Below, one piece after another: positions 25,390 through 34,066 of a stretch of 64,000 bases of DNA (position 1 is its first letter; every line of letters starts with the position of its first letter). The position numbers and the translations under genes were made by a program. Under the pieces are notes generated by a model that was given only the letters and a program-made list of their open reading frames with translations, did no database searches and was not told the DNA's origin. The stretch comes from Albimonas sp963977235 (GTDB lineage: Bacteria > Pseudomonadota > Alphaproteobacteria > Rhodobacterales > Rhodobacteraceae). Where the stretch lies: assembly GCF_963977235.1 (NCBI RefSeq), contig NZ_CAXBOD010000009.1, forward strand, positions 51,717 to 115,716. Reading direction: 5' to 3'.

Positions 25390-26375
25390 GCCTCGACCTT
25401 GCGGCCCTGAGCGAGGCGATCGGGCGGCGCGGCCCGCTGATCCGGGTCGTGGTGGCCGCCGCCCAGGGCTCCGCCCCGCGCGAGCCGGGCGCCGCCATGC
25501 TGGTCCACGCCGACGCCTTCGAGGGCACCATCGGCGGCGGCGCGCTGGAGTTCGAGGCGCTGGCCGAGGCGCGCCGCAGGCTGGCCGCGCGAACGCCGGA
25601 CGGGGTCGTGCACTACCCGCTCGGCCCCGCGCTGGCCCAATGCTGCGGGGGCGCGGCGACGCTGGGGTTCGAGCGCTGGGACCAGGCGAAGCTCGACGCT
25701 CTGCCGGACCCCGAGACCACGCCCCTCTACGCCCGTCCGCTGGGCGCTATCTCCGAGATACCGCTCGCCATGCGGTCCCTGCGCAAGGCGGCGCGCTCGG
25801 GCAAGGGCGCCGCGTTCCTGTTCCAGCCCGGCGAGCCGCCGTGGCTCGCCGAGCCGCTGACCCCGGCGCTGACCCCGCTGTGGGTCTGGGGCGCGGGCCA
25901 TGTCGGGCGCGCGGTGACCCGCGTGTTCGAGGGGCTGCCCTTCGCCGTGACCTGGATCGACGACGCGCCGTCGCGCTTCCCCGAGCCGCTCTCGCCCCAC
26001 GTCCGCGCCCTGCCCGCGCCGGACATGGCCGCGACCGTGGCGCTGGCGCCGGGCGACGCCGCGCATCTGGTGATGACCTACAGCCACGCCATGGACCTCG
26101 AGATCGTGCACGCGATCCTCGCTCGCGGGACCTTCGCGCGGCTGGGGGTGATCGGCTCGGCCTCCAAGGCGGCGCGCTTCAGGGGGCGGCTGGCGGCGCT
26201 CGGTCACGGGCCGGAGACCGTGGCGCGAATGGACTGCCCCATCGGCCTTGCGGGGCCCGAGGGGTTGAAGGGGGGCAAGGCGCCGGCCGAGATCGCCGTC
26301 TCGGTCGCCGCCGATCACCTGCGCTGGCGCGCCTCCCGCGGGAGCGCGCTGCGAACGGGAGAGGGGGCCGAATGA
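25386..26375 (+). CDS. xdhC: Xanthine dehydrogenase accessory protein XdhC
   Basis: 329-aa chaperone that binds molybdenum cofactor, promotes its sulfuration and inserts it into XdhB. The N-terminal XdhC/CoxI domain (AQGSAPREPGAAMLVHADAFEGTIGGGALE) and the C-terminal Rossmann-like domain (LWVWGAGHVGRAVTRVFEGL; LGVIGSASKAARFRGRL) are both present. Translation starts at GTG (25386), which overlaps the xdhB stop codon. It ends on an ATGA overlap with the ABC transporter ATPase gene, tying cofactor insertion and substrate uptake into one transcript. Confidence 0.95.
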   Translation: MSLDLAALSEAIGRRGPLIRVVVAAAQGSAPREPGAAMLVHADAFEGTIGGGALEFEALAEARRRLAARTPDGVVHYPLGPALAQCCGGAATLGFERWDQAKLDALPDPETTPLYARPLGAISEIPLAMRSLRKAARSGKGAAFLFQPGEPPWLAEPLTPALTPLWVWGAGHVGRAVTRVFEGLPFAVTWIDDAPSRFPEPLSPHVRALPAPDMAATVALAPGDAAHLVMTYSHAMDLEIVHAILARGTFARLGVIGSASKAARFRGRLAALGHGPETVARMDCPIGLAGPEGLKGGKAPAEIAVSVAADHLRWRASRGSALRTGEGAE

Positions 26376-27877
26376 CCGCGCTTCTGTCGATCCGGGGGCT
26401 GTGGAAGCGCTTCCCCGGCGTGATCGCGAATGCCGACGTCAGCTTCGAGATCCAGCCGGGCGAGATCCACGCCCTGCTGGGCGAGAACGGGGCCGGCAAG
26501 TCGACGCTGGTCAAGATGATCTATGGCGTTATGCGCCCGGACGAGGGCGAGATGCTCTGGCAGGGCCGCCCCTTCGCCCCCGCCGCACCCGGCGAGGCGC
26601 GCGAGACGGGCGTCGGCCTGGTCTTCCAGCACTTCTCGTTGTTCGAGGCGATGACGGTGGGCGAGAACGTCGCCCTCGGCCTGCCGCCCGCCCAGGCGGG
26701 GCGCGACCTGCCCGACCGTATCCGAAAGGTATCGGCCGAATACGGCCTGCCGCTGGACCCCGGGCGTCAGGTCGGCGAGCTATCGGTCGGAGAGCGCCAG
26801 CGCGTCGAGATCGTGCGCTGCCTGCTGCAATCCCCCCGCCTGCTGATCATGGACGAGCCGACCTCGGTGCTGACCCCCCAGGAGGTCGAGACCCTGTTCC
26901 TCACCCTGCGCAAGCTGCGCGACGAGGGGGTGGCGATCCTCTACATCTCCCACAAGCTCGAGGAGATCCGCAGCCTGTGCACCGCGGCCACCGTGCTGCG
27001 GGGGGGCCGCGTGGTGGGCGCCTGCGATCCGCGGCAGGAGACGGCCCGCGGACTGGCGGAAATGATGATCGGGCGCGAGCTTTCGGCCCCCGGCGCCCCC
27101 GCCGGCGCGGGCGGCGAGACGCGGCTCGAGCTGAGCGACCTGACGGTGATCTCGCAGGCGCAGTTCGGCGTCTCGCTGCGCTCGATCTCGGTGGCGCTGA
27201 AGGCGGGCGAGGTGCTGGGCATCGCGGGCGTCGCGGGCAACGGCCAGGACGAGCTGACCGCCGCGCTCTCGGGCGAGACCCGCACCGCGCCGGGCATGAT
27301 CGTGCTGGAGGGCGCGCCGATCGGCCACCTCGGCCCCACGCGCCGCCGTCGGCTGGGGCTGAACGTGGCGCCGGAGGAACGGCTGGGCCACGCGGCGGCG
27401 CCCGAGATGTCATTGACCGACAACACTTTCGTCTCTGCCCGGACGCGGCTGAAGCTGTCGCTGAAGGGGTTGCTGAAGCTTGGCGCCGCGCGCGGCTATG
27501 CGCAGCGGATCGTGCAGGATTTCGACGTCCGCACGCCCGGCGTGGGGGCGGCTGCGGGGTCGCTATCCGGCGGAAACCTCCAGAAATACGTGATCGGGCG
27601 GGAAATGCTGCAGAACCCCGAGGTGCTGGTCGTCTCGCAGCCCACCTGGGGCGTGGACGCGGGCGCGGCGCAGGCGATCCGCCAGGCGATCCGCGACCTC
27701 GCCCAGCAGGGCTGCGCGATCATGGTGATCTCCCAGGACCTCGACGAGCTGATGGAAATCTCCAACCGCTTCGCCGTGATCGCGGGGGGCCGCCTGTCGG
27801 CCCCGCGGCCGGCGGGCGAAACCTCGGTCGAGGAAATCGGCCTCTTGATGGGAGGAGGGGCCCATGCTGCGGCTTGA
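26372..27877 (+). CDS. Purine nucleoside/nucleobase ABC transporter ATP-binding protein
   Basis: 501-aa double ATPase of the sugar/nucleoside (YufO/NupA-like) type. First domain: Walker A GENGAGKST near residue 38, signature LSVGERQRVEI, Walker B LLIMDEPTSVLT. The second domain is degenerate as usual: GVAGNGQDE, signature SLSGGNLQKYV, and VVSQPTWGVDAG in place of a full Walker B. It overlaps xdhC by four bases and the first permease by 14. Its position inside the uraH-xdh cluster and beside a BmpA-type binding protein argues for a purine substrate. Confidence 0.92.
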   Translation: MTALLSIRGLWKRFPGVIANADVSFEIQPGEIHALLGENGAGKSTLVKMIYGVMRPDEGEMLWQGRPFAPAAPGEARETGVGLVFQHFSLFEAMTVGENVALGLPPAQAGRDLPDRIRKVSAEYGLPLDPGRQVGELSVGERQRVEIVRCLLQSPRLLIMDEPTSVLTPQEVETLFLTLRKLRDEGVAILYISHKLEEIRSLCTAATVLRGGRVVGACDPRQETARGLAEMMIGRELSAPGAPAGAGGETRLELSDLTVISQAQFGVSLRSISVALKAGEVLGIAGVAGNGQDELTAALSGETRTAPGMIVLEGAPIGHLGPTRRRRLGLNVAPEERLGHAAAPEMSLTDNTFVSARTRLKLSLKGLLKLGAARGYAQRIVQDFDVRTPGVGAAAGSLSGGNLQKYVIGREMLQNPEVLVVSQPTWGVDAGAAQAIRQAIRDLAQQGCAIMVISQDLDELMEISNRFAVIAGGRLSAPRPAGETSVEEIGLLMGGGAHAAA

Positions 27878-28943
27878 ACCGCGCAAGGAGCGCAGCCGCG
27901 CCATGGCGCTGGCAGCCCCCCTGATCGCCGTCGTGCTGACGATGATCTTCGGCATGATCCTGTTCGCGCTGCTCGGCAAGGATCCGGTGCAGGCGATCAT
28001 CACTATCTTCTGGGAACCGCTGACCAACGACTTCTCCCGCTCCGAGCTTCTGGTGAAGGGCACGCCCTTGGTGCTGATCGCGGTGGGGCTCGCCATGGGC
28101 TTTCGGGCGGGCATCTGGAACATCGGGGCCGAGGGGCAGTTCATCGTCGGCGCCATCGCCGGCGGCGCGACGGGCCTCGCCGTCTACGACGTCCAGGGGA
28201 TCTGGGTGCTGCCGCTGATGTGCCTCGCGGGCGCGGCGGCCGGCGCCGCCTGGGCGCTGATCCCCGCGATCCTGAAGGTCAGGTTCAACGCCAACGAGAT
28301 CCTGGTCTCGCTGATGCTGGTCTATGTCGCGGGCCTGTGGCTCTCGGCGCTGGTGACCGGGCCGCTGCGCGACCCCGACGGGTTCAACTTTCCCGAAAGC
28401 CGCCTGTTCCACGACAGCGCCACCCTGCCAATCCTGCTCGAGGGCACGCGCGCCCATGTCGGGGCGCTGGCCGCGCTCGCGGCCGTGCTGATCGGCTGGG
28501 CGCTGCTCGAGCGGCACGAGTACGGCTTTTCGCTGAAGCTCTTCGGCCAGGCGCCGCGCGCGGCCCGCTTCGCCGGCTTCTCGCAGTCGCGCACGGTGCT
28601 GCTGGCGATGGCGGTCTCGGGCGGGCTTGCGGGGCTGGCGGGGACCTTCGAGGCCTCGGGGCCCGTCGGCCAGCTCGTCCCCGGTCTGCCGGCGGGCTAC
28701 GGCTTCACCGCGATCATCGTGGCCTTCCTCGGCCGCCTGCACCCTGCGGGGATCTTGCTCGCGGGCCTGCTGCTGGCGCTGACCTACATCGGGGGCGAGG
28801 GCGCGCAGCTGGCCATGCAGCTGCCTGCGGCCGCGATCTCGGTGTTCCAGGGGATGCTGCTGTTCTTCCTGCTGGGGATGGACGTGTTCTCGCGCTACCG
28901 GCTGGCGCCCGCGCCGCGGGGCGCGCGCAAGGGGGCCGCGTGA
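27864..28943 (+). CDS. Nucleoside-type ABC transporter permease 1
   Basis: 359-aa inner-membrane permease of the BPD_transp_2 family with about nine hydrophobic segments. Family landmarks: LVKGTPLVLIAVGLAMGFRAGIWNIGAEGQF, LKVRFNANEILVSLMLVYVA, and GYGFTAIIVAFLGRLHP. It starts 14 bases before the end of the ATPase gene and overlaps the second permease by one base at TGATG. Confidence 0.92.
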   Translation: MLRLEPRKERSRAMALAAPLIAVVLTMIFGMILFALLGKDPVQAIITIFWEPLTNDFSRSELLVKGTPLVLIAVGLAMGFRAGIWNIGAEGQFIVGAIAGGATGLAVYDVQGIWVLPLMCLAGAAAGAAWALIPAILKVRFNANEILVSLMLVYVAGLWLSALVTGPLRDPDGFNFPESRLFHDSATLPILLEGTRAHVGALAALAAVLIGWALLERHEYGFSLKLFGQAPRAARFAGFSQSRTVLLAMAVSGGLAGLAGTFEASGPVGQLVPGLPAGYGFTAIIVAFLGRLHPAGILLAGLLLALTYIGGEGAQLAMQLPAAAISVFQGMLLFFLLGMDVFSRYRLAPAPRGARKGAA

Positions 28944-29875
28944 TGGATCTTTCGTCGCTGAATCCGGTCGCCATCGCCATCGCGCTGATCGTGGCGGCCA
29001 CCCCCCTGCTGTTCGCGGCGCTGGGCGAACTGATCGTCGAGAAGGCCGGGGTCCTGAACCTCGGGGTCGAGGGGATGATGATCGTGGGCGCCATCGCGGG
29101 CTTCGCGGGGGCGAACGTCACCGGCTCGACCACCTTCGGGGTGCTGTGCGCGCTGCTGGCGGGGGCGGCGCTGGCGGGCGTGTTCGCCTTCATGACCCAG
29201 GTGCTGATGTCCAACCAGGTCGCCACGGGCCTCGCGCTGACGCTGTTCGGGCTGGGGCTCGCCTCGATGCTGGGCCAGCCCTATTCGGGGATCCCTGCGC
29301 CCGAGTTCCCGCGGCTGTGGCTGCCGGTGCTCTCGGACCTGCCGATCCTGGGGCGGCTGTTCTTCTCCCACGACTGGCTGGTCTATGTCTCGCTGCTGCT
29401 GGCCGGCGGCACGGCCTGGGCGCTGGCCCGCACCCGCGCCGGCCTGGTGCTTCGGGCGGTCGGCGAGAACCACGACGCGGCCCACGCCATCGGCTACCGG
29501 GTGGTCGCGATCCGCACCGCCGCGATCCTGTTCGGCGGGGCCTGCGCGGGGGTGGGGGGCGCCTATCTCAGCCTCGTCGCCTCGCCGCTGTGGGTCGAGG
29601 GGATGACTGCCGGGCGCGGGTGGATCGCGCTCGCGATCGTGGTCTTCGCCTCGTGGAAGCCGTGGCGGGCGGTGCTGGGGGCCTACATCTTCGGCGGCGT
29701 GACCATCGCCCAGCTGAACCTGCAGGCGCTCGGCGTGGCGATCGAGAGCCAGTATCTCTCGATGACCCCGTACCTCGTGACCATCGTGGTGCTGGTGATC
29801 ATCTCCTCGGACAAGCGCCGGGCGCGGATGAACGCGCCGGCCTGCCTCGGGCGGCCCTTCTTCGCGGCGGGCTGA
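28943..29875 (+). CDS. Nucleoside-type ABC transporter permease 2
   Basis: 310-aa permease pairing with the preceding one. It shows the conserved LFAALGELIVEKAGVLNLGVEGMMIVGAI segment, VGENHDAAHAIGYRV and AGRGWIALAIVVFASWKPWRAVLGAYIFG. The ATG at 28943 overlaps the previous stop; a GTG one codon earlier is also possible. The two permeases, the double ATPase and the BmpA-type protein make a complete importer. Confidence 0.92.
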   Translation: MDLSSLNPVAIAIALIVAATPLLFAALGELIVEKAGVLNLGVEGMMIVGAIAGFAGANVTGSTTFGVLCALLAGAALAGVFAFMTQVLMSNQVATGLALTLFGLGLASMLGQPYSGIPAPEFPRLWLPVLSDLPILGRLFFSHDWLVYVSLLLAGGTAWALARTRAGLVLRAVGENHDAAHAIGYRVVAIRTAAILFGGACAGVGGAYLSLVASPLWVEGMTAGRGWIALAIVVFASWKPWRAVLGAYIFGGVTIAQLNLQALGVAIESQYLSMTPYLVTIVVLVIISSDKRRARMNAPACLGRPFFAAG

Positions 29876-29934
29876 AGAGCCTGCCGCGCCGCATCGCCTT
29901 CATTCAAGACACTGACGTTACAGAGGGAAGATCA

Positions 29935-30693
29935 TTGAAACCCCAACGCCTGCGTACGGCTGCGGCCGCTCTGCTTGTTCTGACGCTAGCGGCATGCGCC
30001 GCGCCGCAACCCGCCCCGCCGCAGCCCGCCCCACGCAGCGACGCCCCCCTGACCCGGCAGGAGCGCGCCGTGCTCGGCGCCCTGCTTCTCGACCCCCGCC
30101 CGCTGGGCGCCTTCGCGCGCAGCCTGCGCGAGGTCTACCCCGACGAGGTCGATCACCTCGCCCGGGTCGTGACCCAGGCCCTGGAGAGCGACCTCTCCGA
30201 GGCGGAGCAGCGGTCGATGGGCGCCCAGGCGGGCCATGACGTGCGGCGCCGCCACGCCGACGGGCTGCTGCAGGCCGGGGACGCGCATGTCATCGCCTAC
30301 CTCGACACCTATCTCGAGCTTCTCGACCTGCTGGCCGACCGTCCCGACGAATGCGCGACGATGATCCGCGAGGGCGTCCCCGCCCTGCCCCTCGCCACGC
30401 AGGAGCGTCTCGCCCCCCGGATGGGCGAGATGTCCGAGGTGCAGTTGCAGGCGATGGCCCAGGGCGAGCGCTCGCCCGTGGGCCGCACCGTCTCGCCCGA
30501 GGCGATGCATGAAGCCCGCCGCCGGGTGGGGGGACGTCTTTCGGCCGACCAGTTGCGGGCGCTGACGGACCAGACCCGCGACGCTCCGCTCTGCGACGCG
30601 ATGCGGGCGCTGATGCGCGAGCTGATCGCCGACGAGGGGCCCGACGCCGCGGCGCTGCGCGCCGATTTCGCCTGGCAGGCCGCCTCGTCCTGA
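29935..30693 (+). CDS. Unrecognised lipoprotein within the purine transporter cluster
   Basis: 252-aa protein that I do not recognise. There is no ATG in a sensible place. TTG at 29935 gives MKPQRLRTAAAALLVLTLAAC, a textbook lipoprotein signal with lipobox LAAC (cysteine at residue 21), and GAGGGAAGA lies upstream. After a proline-rich linker (AAPQPAPPQPAPRSD) the rest is helical and charged, with two cysteines (RPDECATMI and APLCDAMRAL). It sits 59 bases after the second permease and 126 before the binding-protein gene, same strand. It may assist nucleoside capture at the membrane, but that is only inferred from position. Confidence 0.7.
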   Translation: MKPQRLRTAAAALLVLTLAACAAPQPAPPQPAPRSDAPLTRQERAVLGALLLDPRPLGAFARSLREVYPDEVDHLARVVTQALESDLSEAEQRSMGAQAGHDVRRRHADGLLQAGDAHVIAYLDTYLELLDLLADRPDECATMIREGVPALPLATQERLAPRMGEMSEVQLQAMAQGERSPVGRTVSPEAMHEARRRVGGRLSADQLRALTDQTRDAPLCDAMRALMRELIADEGPDAAALRADFAWQAASS

Positions 30694-30723
30694 GCGCGGC
30701 CGGCGCCCCGGCGGCCGTGCGCG

Positions 30724-30737
30724 TTGCGGCGCCGCAA
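30724..30737. promoter_or_regulatory. 14-bp palindrome before the BmpA-type gene
   Basis: TTGCGGC-GCCGCAA, a perfect 14-bp palindrome in the gap before the binding-protein gene. The left half resembles a -35 box but no good -10 follows at 16-18 bases. It could be a regulator site, or chance in GC-rich DNA. Confidence 0.3.
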
Positions 30738-30819
30738 GATGAACCGTGACGCGCCCGACAAGCCTCGTTATCGTCCTGCGCAGGGACGCACCGCCAAACC
30801 CCCAGGGAGTTGCAGCACC

Positions 30820-31899
30820 ATGGAAAGAAGAACGTTTCTCGCCGGCCTCGGCGCGACCACCGCGGCCTCGACGCTGGGCCTCGGCCGGGCGATGGCCCAG
30901 GACCCGCTGAAGGTCGGGTTCATCTATGTCGGGCCGATCGGCGACTTCGGCTGGTCCTACCAGCACGACCAGGGCCGCCTCGCGGTCGAGGAGGCGTATG
31001 GCGACAAGGTCGTCACCTCGTATCTCGAATCCGTGCCCGAAGGCCCGGACGCCGAGCGCGCCCTGCGCCAGATGGCCCAGTCGGGCCACGGCCTGATCTT
31101 CACCACCTCCTTCGGCTACATGAACCCGACGCTGAAGGTGGCCAAGCAGTTCCCGCAGGTGAAGTTCGAGCACGCCACCGGCTACAAGCGCGACGCCAAC
31201 GTCGCCACCTACGGCTCGCGCTTCTACGAGGGGCGCGCGGTGATCGGCACCATCGCCGGGCGGATGACCAAGACCAACACCATCGGCTACATCGCCTCGT
31301 TCCCGATCCCCGAGGTGGTGCGCGGCATCAACGCGGCCTTCCTCGCCGCCCGCGCGGTGAACCCCGAGGTCAAGGTCAAGATCATCTGGGTCAACACCTG
31401 GTTCGATCCGGGCAAGGAGGCCGACGCCGCCAACGCCCTGATCGAGCAGGGCTGCGACGTGATCATGCAGCACACCGACAGCCCCGCCCCGGTGACCATC
31501 GCCGAGGAGAAGGGTATCTACGCCTTCGGCCAGGCCTCGGACATGAAGGAGTTCGGCCCGACCGCGCGGCTCTCCTCGATCATCGACGACTGGGCGCCCT
31601 ACTATATCGAGCGCGTGGGCATGGCGATGGACGGCTCCTGGGAGTCGACCGACACCTGGAAGGGCATCTCGTCGGGCATGGTGAAGATCGGCGAGTACAA
31701 CAACGTCCCCGAGGACGTCGCCGCCGAGGCCGACGCGATCAAGGACGGCATCGTCTCGGGCGCCCACCATGCCTTCACCGGCCCGATCAACAAGCAGGAC
31801 GGCTCGGCCTGGCTCGCCGAGGGCGAGACGGCCGACGACGGCACCCTGCTGGGCATGAACTTCTACGTCGAGGGCGTGGACGGCGAACTGCCAAGCTGA
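30820..31899 (+). CDS. BMP family ABC transporter substrate-binding protein
   Basis: 359-aa periplasmic binding protein of the BmpA/PnrA (Med) family, which bind purine nucleosides in characterised cases. MERRTFLAGLGATTAASTLG with cleavage near AMA-QDPLK is a twin-Arg-like or Sec signal. The mature start PLKVGFIYVGPIGDFGWSYQHDQG is the classic BMP N-terminus; GLIFTTSFGYM, GIYAFGQASDM and the late segment GAHHAFTGPINKQDGS also fit. The ATG at 30820 is preceded by CCAGGGAG. It is the last gene of the purine cluster, followed by a terminator at 31966. Confidence 0.93.
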   Translation: MERRTFLAGLGATTAASTLGLGRAMAQDPLKVGFIYVGPIGDFGWSYQHDQGRLAVEEAYGDKVVTSYLESVPEGPDAERALRQMAQSGHGLIFTTSFGYMNPTLKVAKQFPQVKFEHATGYKRDANVATYGSRFYEGRAVIGTIAGRMTKTNTIGYIASFPIPEVVRGINAAFLAARAVNPEVKVKIIWVNTWFDPGKEADAANALIEQGCDVIMQHTDSPAPVTIAEEKGIYAFGQASDMKEFGPTARLSSIIDDWAPYYIERVGMAMDGSWESTDTWKGISSGMVKIGEYNNVPEDVAAEADAIKDGIVSGAHHAFTGPINKQDGSAWLAEGETADDGTLLGMNFYVEGVDGELPS

Positions 31900-31965
31900 T
31901 CGGCCCGCAAGCCGCAACGCCCCCCGGCGCCGATCCGTTCGCGCGCCGGGGGGCCCGATCCGACC

Positions 31966-32000
31966 AAAGCCGCCACGCGCCCTGCGCCTGGCGGCTTTTT
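31966..32000 (+). terminator. Rho-independent terminator ending the purine cluster
   Basis: Ten-base arms AAAGCCGCCA (31966-31975) and TGGCGGCTTT (31989-31998) with a run of five T. It is about 65 bases past the binding-protein stop. The following 210 bases to the island border show no gene of their own. Confidence 0.85.
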
Positions 32001-32211
32001 CTCGCCCCGCGACCGCCCCCACCGAACCTGGCGGCGCGGATCCGAACGCGCGGTCGAGAACATCGGCTTCAGACGCGTGCCGCGCGGCCCAGTTGCGACG
32101 GGCGATACGTCAGGAGGAGGGGGCGCCAACACGCGAGAGAGCCCGACCCGAGACCTGGTGCCGGAACGAGCTCCAGAAACCGGATTGAGGCGGAAGGCTC
32201 AGGATAAGGGT

Positions 32212-32226
32212 GGGGAAGTGGCGCAC
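32212..32226 (+). repeat. Left attachment-site repeat of the island
   Basis: GGGGAAGTGGCGCAC matches the right-end copy at 46271-46285 in 14 of 15 positions. The exact 8-bp part TGGCGCAC (32219-32226) equals the reverse complement of the last eight bases of the tRNA-Arg gene, including its encoded CCA. The single mismatch lies just left of the core, which places the crossover inside the 8-bp core. Confidence 0.85.
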
Positions 32227-32325
32227 TTCAAAGGGGAAGCTTCGAACGCGCTTTTCAGTGAATTAGAGGACTGGAACCGGGCGCTGAAGCCCCATGCGGA
32301 TGCCCTGCGGGGGCCGCGGCCATGA
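32227..32325 (+). other. Displaced 3' end of the serine recombinase gene
   Basis: The frame that reads GEVAH across the left repeat continues FKGEASNALFSELEDWNRAL and stops at TGA 32323-32325. When the element's ends are joined, the recombinase frame at the right end (GEMAH, 46271-46285) runs into this segment without a shift. That yields a protein of about 540 residues, normal for the family. The stop overlaps the mobC start codon (ATGA). There is no independent start codon with a ribosome-binding site, so I read it as a gene end rather than a gene. Confidence 0.75.
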
Positions 32326-32711
32326 GCGGGATTCAAGTCGAAACGCGGAAACGTCCCGCGCCGTTTTCTCTGCGACTGAGCGATGTGGAGCGCGCGCGAC
32401 TGGAAGCGCAGGCCGGTGGTTTGCCGCTGGCGTCCTACATCAAGTCGGTGGTGCTCGCGGAGGATGCCGCCCGCTATCGGGCGCGGCCGAAGCCGCCGGT
32501 CGAGGATCAGCGGCTTCTGGCGGCGATCCTGGCGCGGCTCGGGGAGAGCCGCACGGCGAACAATCTCAATCAGATCGCCAAGGGCATGCATCTCGGCACG
32601 CTGGTCGTCGATGACGCGCTGGAGGCCGATCTTCGGCAGGCCTGCGTGGATGTCGCCTGGATGCGCGCCACGCTGATGCAGGCGCTCGGACTGCGGGGCG
32701 CCACGCGATGA
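32322..32711 (+). CDS. mobC: MobC-like relaxosome accessory protein
   Basis: 129-aa protein with a ribbon-helix-helix-type N-terminus (PAPFSLRLSDVERARLEAQAGGLPLASYIKSVVL) and the MobC-family segment GESRTANNLNQIAKGMHLGTL. Such proteins bind oriT and help the relaxase open the DNA. The start overlaps the stop of the displaced recombinase terminus, and its own stop overlaps the relaxase start (ATGA in both cases). In the integrated state no promoter is evident directly upstream, because the chromosomal flank begins about 100 bases away. Confidence 0.9.
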   Translation: MSGIQVETRKRPAPFSLRLSDVERARLEAQAGGLPLASYIKSVVLAEDAARYRARPKPPVEDQRLLAAILARLGESRTANNLNQIAKGMHLGTLVVDDALEADLRQACVDVAWMRATLMQALGLRGATR

Positions 32712-33985
32712 TCCTGGTCGGTTCGCAGCGGTCAGGGGCGGCGGCTCTGGCGACGCATCTCCTCAACGATCGGGACAACGATCATGTGGAAGTGGTCGAG
32801 ATTTCCGGCTTCATGGCGGACGATCTGCGAGGGGCGCTGCGCGAGGCGGAGGCGATCTCGAAGGCGACGCGCTGCAAGCAATACCTGTTCTCGCTGAGCC
32901 TCAATCCGCCCGGCGACCATGTCGCCACCCCGGACGAGTTCCGCGAGGCTGCGAACCGGGCCGGCAAGGCCATCGGCCTCGATGGCCAGCCGCGGGCGAT
33001 GGTCATTCACGAGAAGGAAGGTCGGCGGCACGCGCATGTCGTGTGGTCCCGCATCGACCCCGAGACGATCAAGGCGGTGAACCTGCCGCACTTCAAGACC
33101 CGGCTGCGCGATGTCTCGCGCGATCTGTTCCTGGATCACGGATGGGTCTTGCCGAAGGGGCTGCAGGCCTACGGCGGCAAGAACCCGCTCAACTTCTCCC
33201 TGGCCGAATGGCAACAGGCGCGCCGGCAATCCGTCGATCCTCGGGAGATCAAGCAGGTGTTCCGGGATGCCTGGGAGCGCTCGAACAGCCTCAAGGGCCT
33301 GAGCAACCTGCTGGAGGAGCGGGGATACTTTCTGGCGCGAGGAGACCGCAGGAGCGTCGTCGCCCTGGACCTGCAGGGCGAGGTCTATGCGCTCTCGCGG
33401 TGGTCCGGCGTGAAGACCAAGGATGTGCGCGACAAGTGCGGCGCGGCGGCGGACGAGCTGCCCTCGGTCGCCGACCTGCGCGCGGTGCTGAAGAGCAAGA
33501 TCAACGATCAGCTTCGCGGCTATATCTGGCAGGTGAAGGAGAAACAGGCCCGCGACCTGGCTCCGCTGTTGAACGAGCGGAACACGATGGTCGCGGTCCA
33601 GCGGACGCAACGCGCCGAGCTGCGGCAGAAGCAGACGAACCGCGCAGACGCGGAAGCGAAGGTTCGGATGGCCCGCCTCAATGGCGGTCTACGGGGCATC
33701 TTCGACCGGATCACCGGCCGGCATTCGCGCATGAAGGAACAGAACCGCTTGGACGCCCTGGCCTGCGCCGAGCGGGATCAGGCGGAGCGTCATGCCATCG
33801 TCACGGCGCAGCTCACGCAGCGCCGGACGCTCAAGCTGCAGGCCGATCGCCTGCGCGCCCGGCAAGCCGAAGATCGAAAGACCCTCGCGCGCAGCCTTCG
33901 GTCTGCGCTCGCGGCGGCTCGCAATGATCGGCAACCGACGCCGGAACGGCCGCGATCCCGGACGGGACCCCGGCTGGAGCGCTGA
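32708..33985 (+). CDS. Relaxase/mobilization nuclease
   Basis: 425-aa MobA/VirD2-like relaxase that would nick oriT and lead the strand into a recipient. The metal-binding motif with three histidines is clear in MVIHEKEGRRHAHVVWSRID (His101, His108, His110). The N-terminal nicking tyrosine is not at the very start as in IncP relaxases; Tyr59 in RCKQYLFSLSLNP is the nearest candidate. The C-terminal half is basic and helical (RTQRAELRQKQTNRADAEAK), typical of a DNA-binding or coupling region. It is translationally coupled to mobC. Confidence 0.9.
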   Translation: MILVGSQRSGAAALATHLLNDRDNDHVEVVEISGFMADDLRGALREAEAISKATRCKQYLFSLSLNPPGDHVATPDEFREAANRAGKAIGLDGQPRAMVIHEKEGRRHAHVVWSRIDPETIKAVNLPHFKTRLRDVSRDLFLDHGWVLPKGLQAYGGKNPLNFSLAEWQQARRQSVDPREIKQVFRDAWERSNSLKGLSNLLEERGYFLARGDRRSVVALDLQGEVYALSRWSGVKTKDVRDKCGAAADELPSVADLRAVLKSKINDQLRGYIWQVKEKQARDLAPLLNERNTMVAVQRTQRAELRQKQTNRADAEAKVRMARLNGGLRGIFDRITGRHSRMKEQNRLDALACAERDQAERHAIVTAQLTQRRTLKLQADRLRARQAEDRKTLARSLRSALAAARNDRQPTPERPRSRTGPRLER

Positions 33986-34041
33986 ATATTGCCCGTTCTT
34001 GCCCATGGTCTACCCGCGCGCCGATGGGCCGTCCGCCTCTA

Positions 34042-34066
34042 GTCCAGACGCACTGCAACTCTGGAC
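34042..34066 (+). other. Hairpin between relaxase and coupling-protein genes
   Basis: GTCCAGA-N11-TCTGGAC in the 97-base gap after the relaxase gene. Just upstream are two GCCC-type direct repeats (TTGCCCGTTCTTGCCC, about 33990-34005). The arrangement of an inverted repeat near a relaxase gene would suit an oriT, but equally a translation-control hairpin for the next gene. No nic sequence is recognised. Confidence 0.3.

Noticed and set aside
24900..25390. Large minus-strand frames opposite xdhA and xdhB
   Set aside because: Composition rich in Gly, Arg, Val and His is that of antisense frames, and the plus-strand genes carry complete catalytic motifs.
32077..32325. Stand-alone 82-codon gene at the left island border
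   Set aside because: The first half lies in the chromosomal flank with non-coding composition and has no ribosome-binding site. The second half is better explained as the recombinase terminus.
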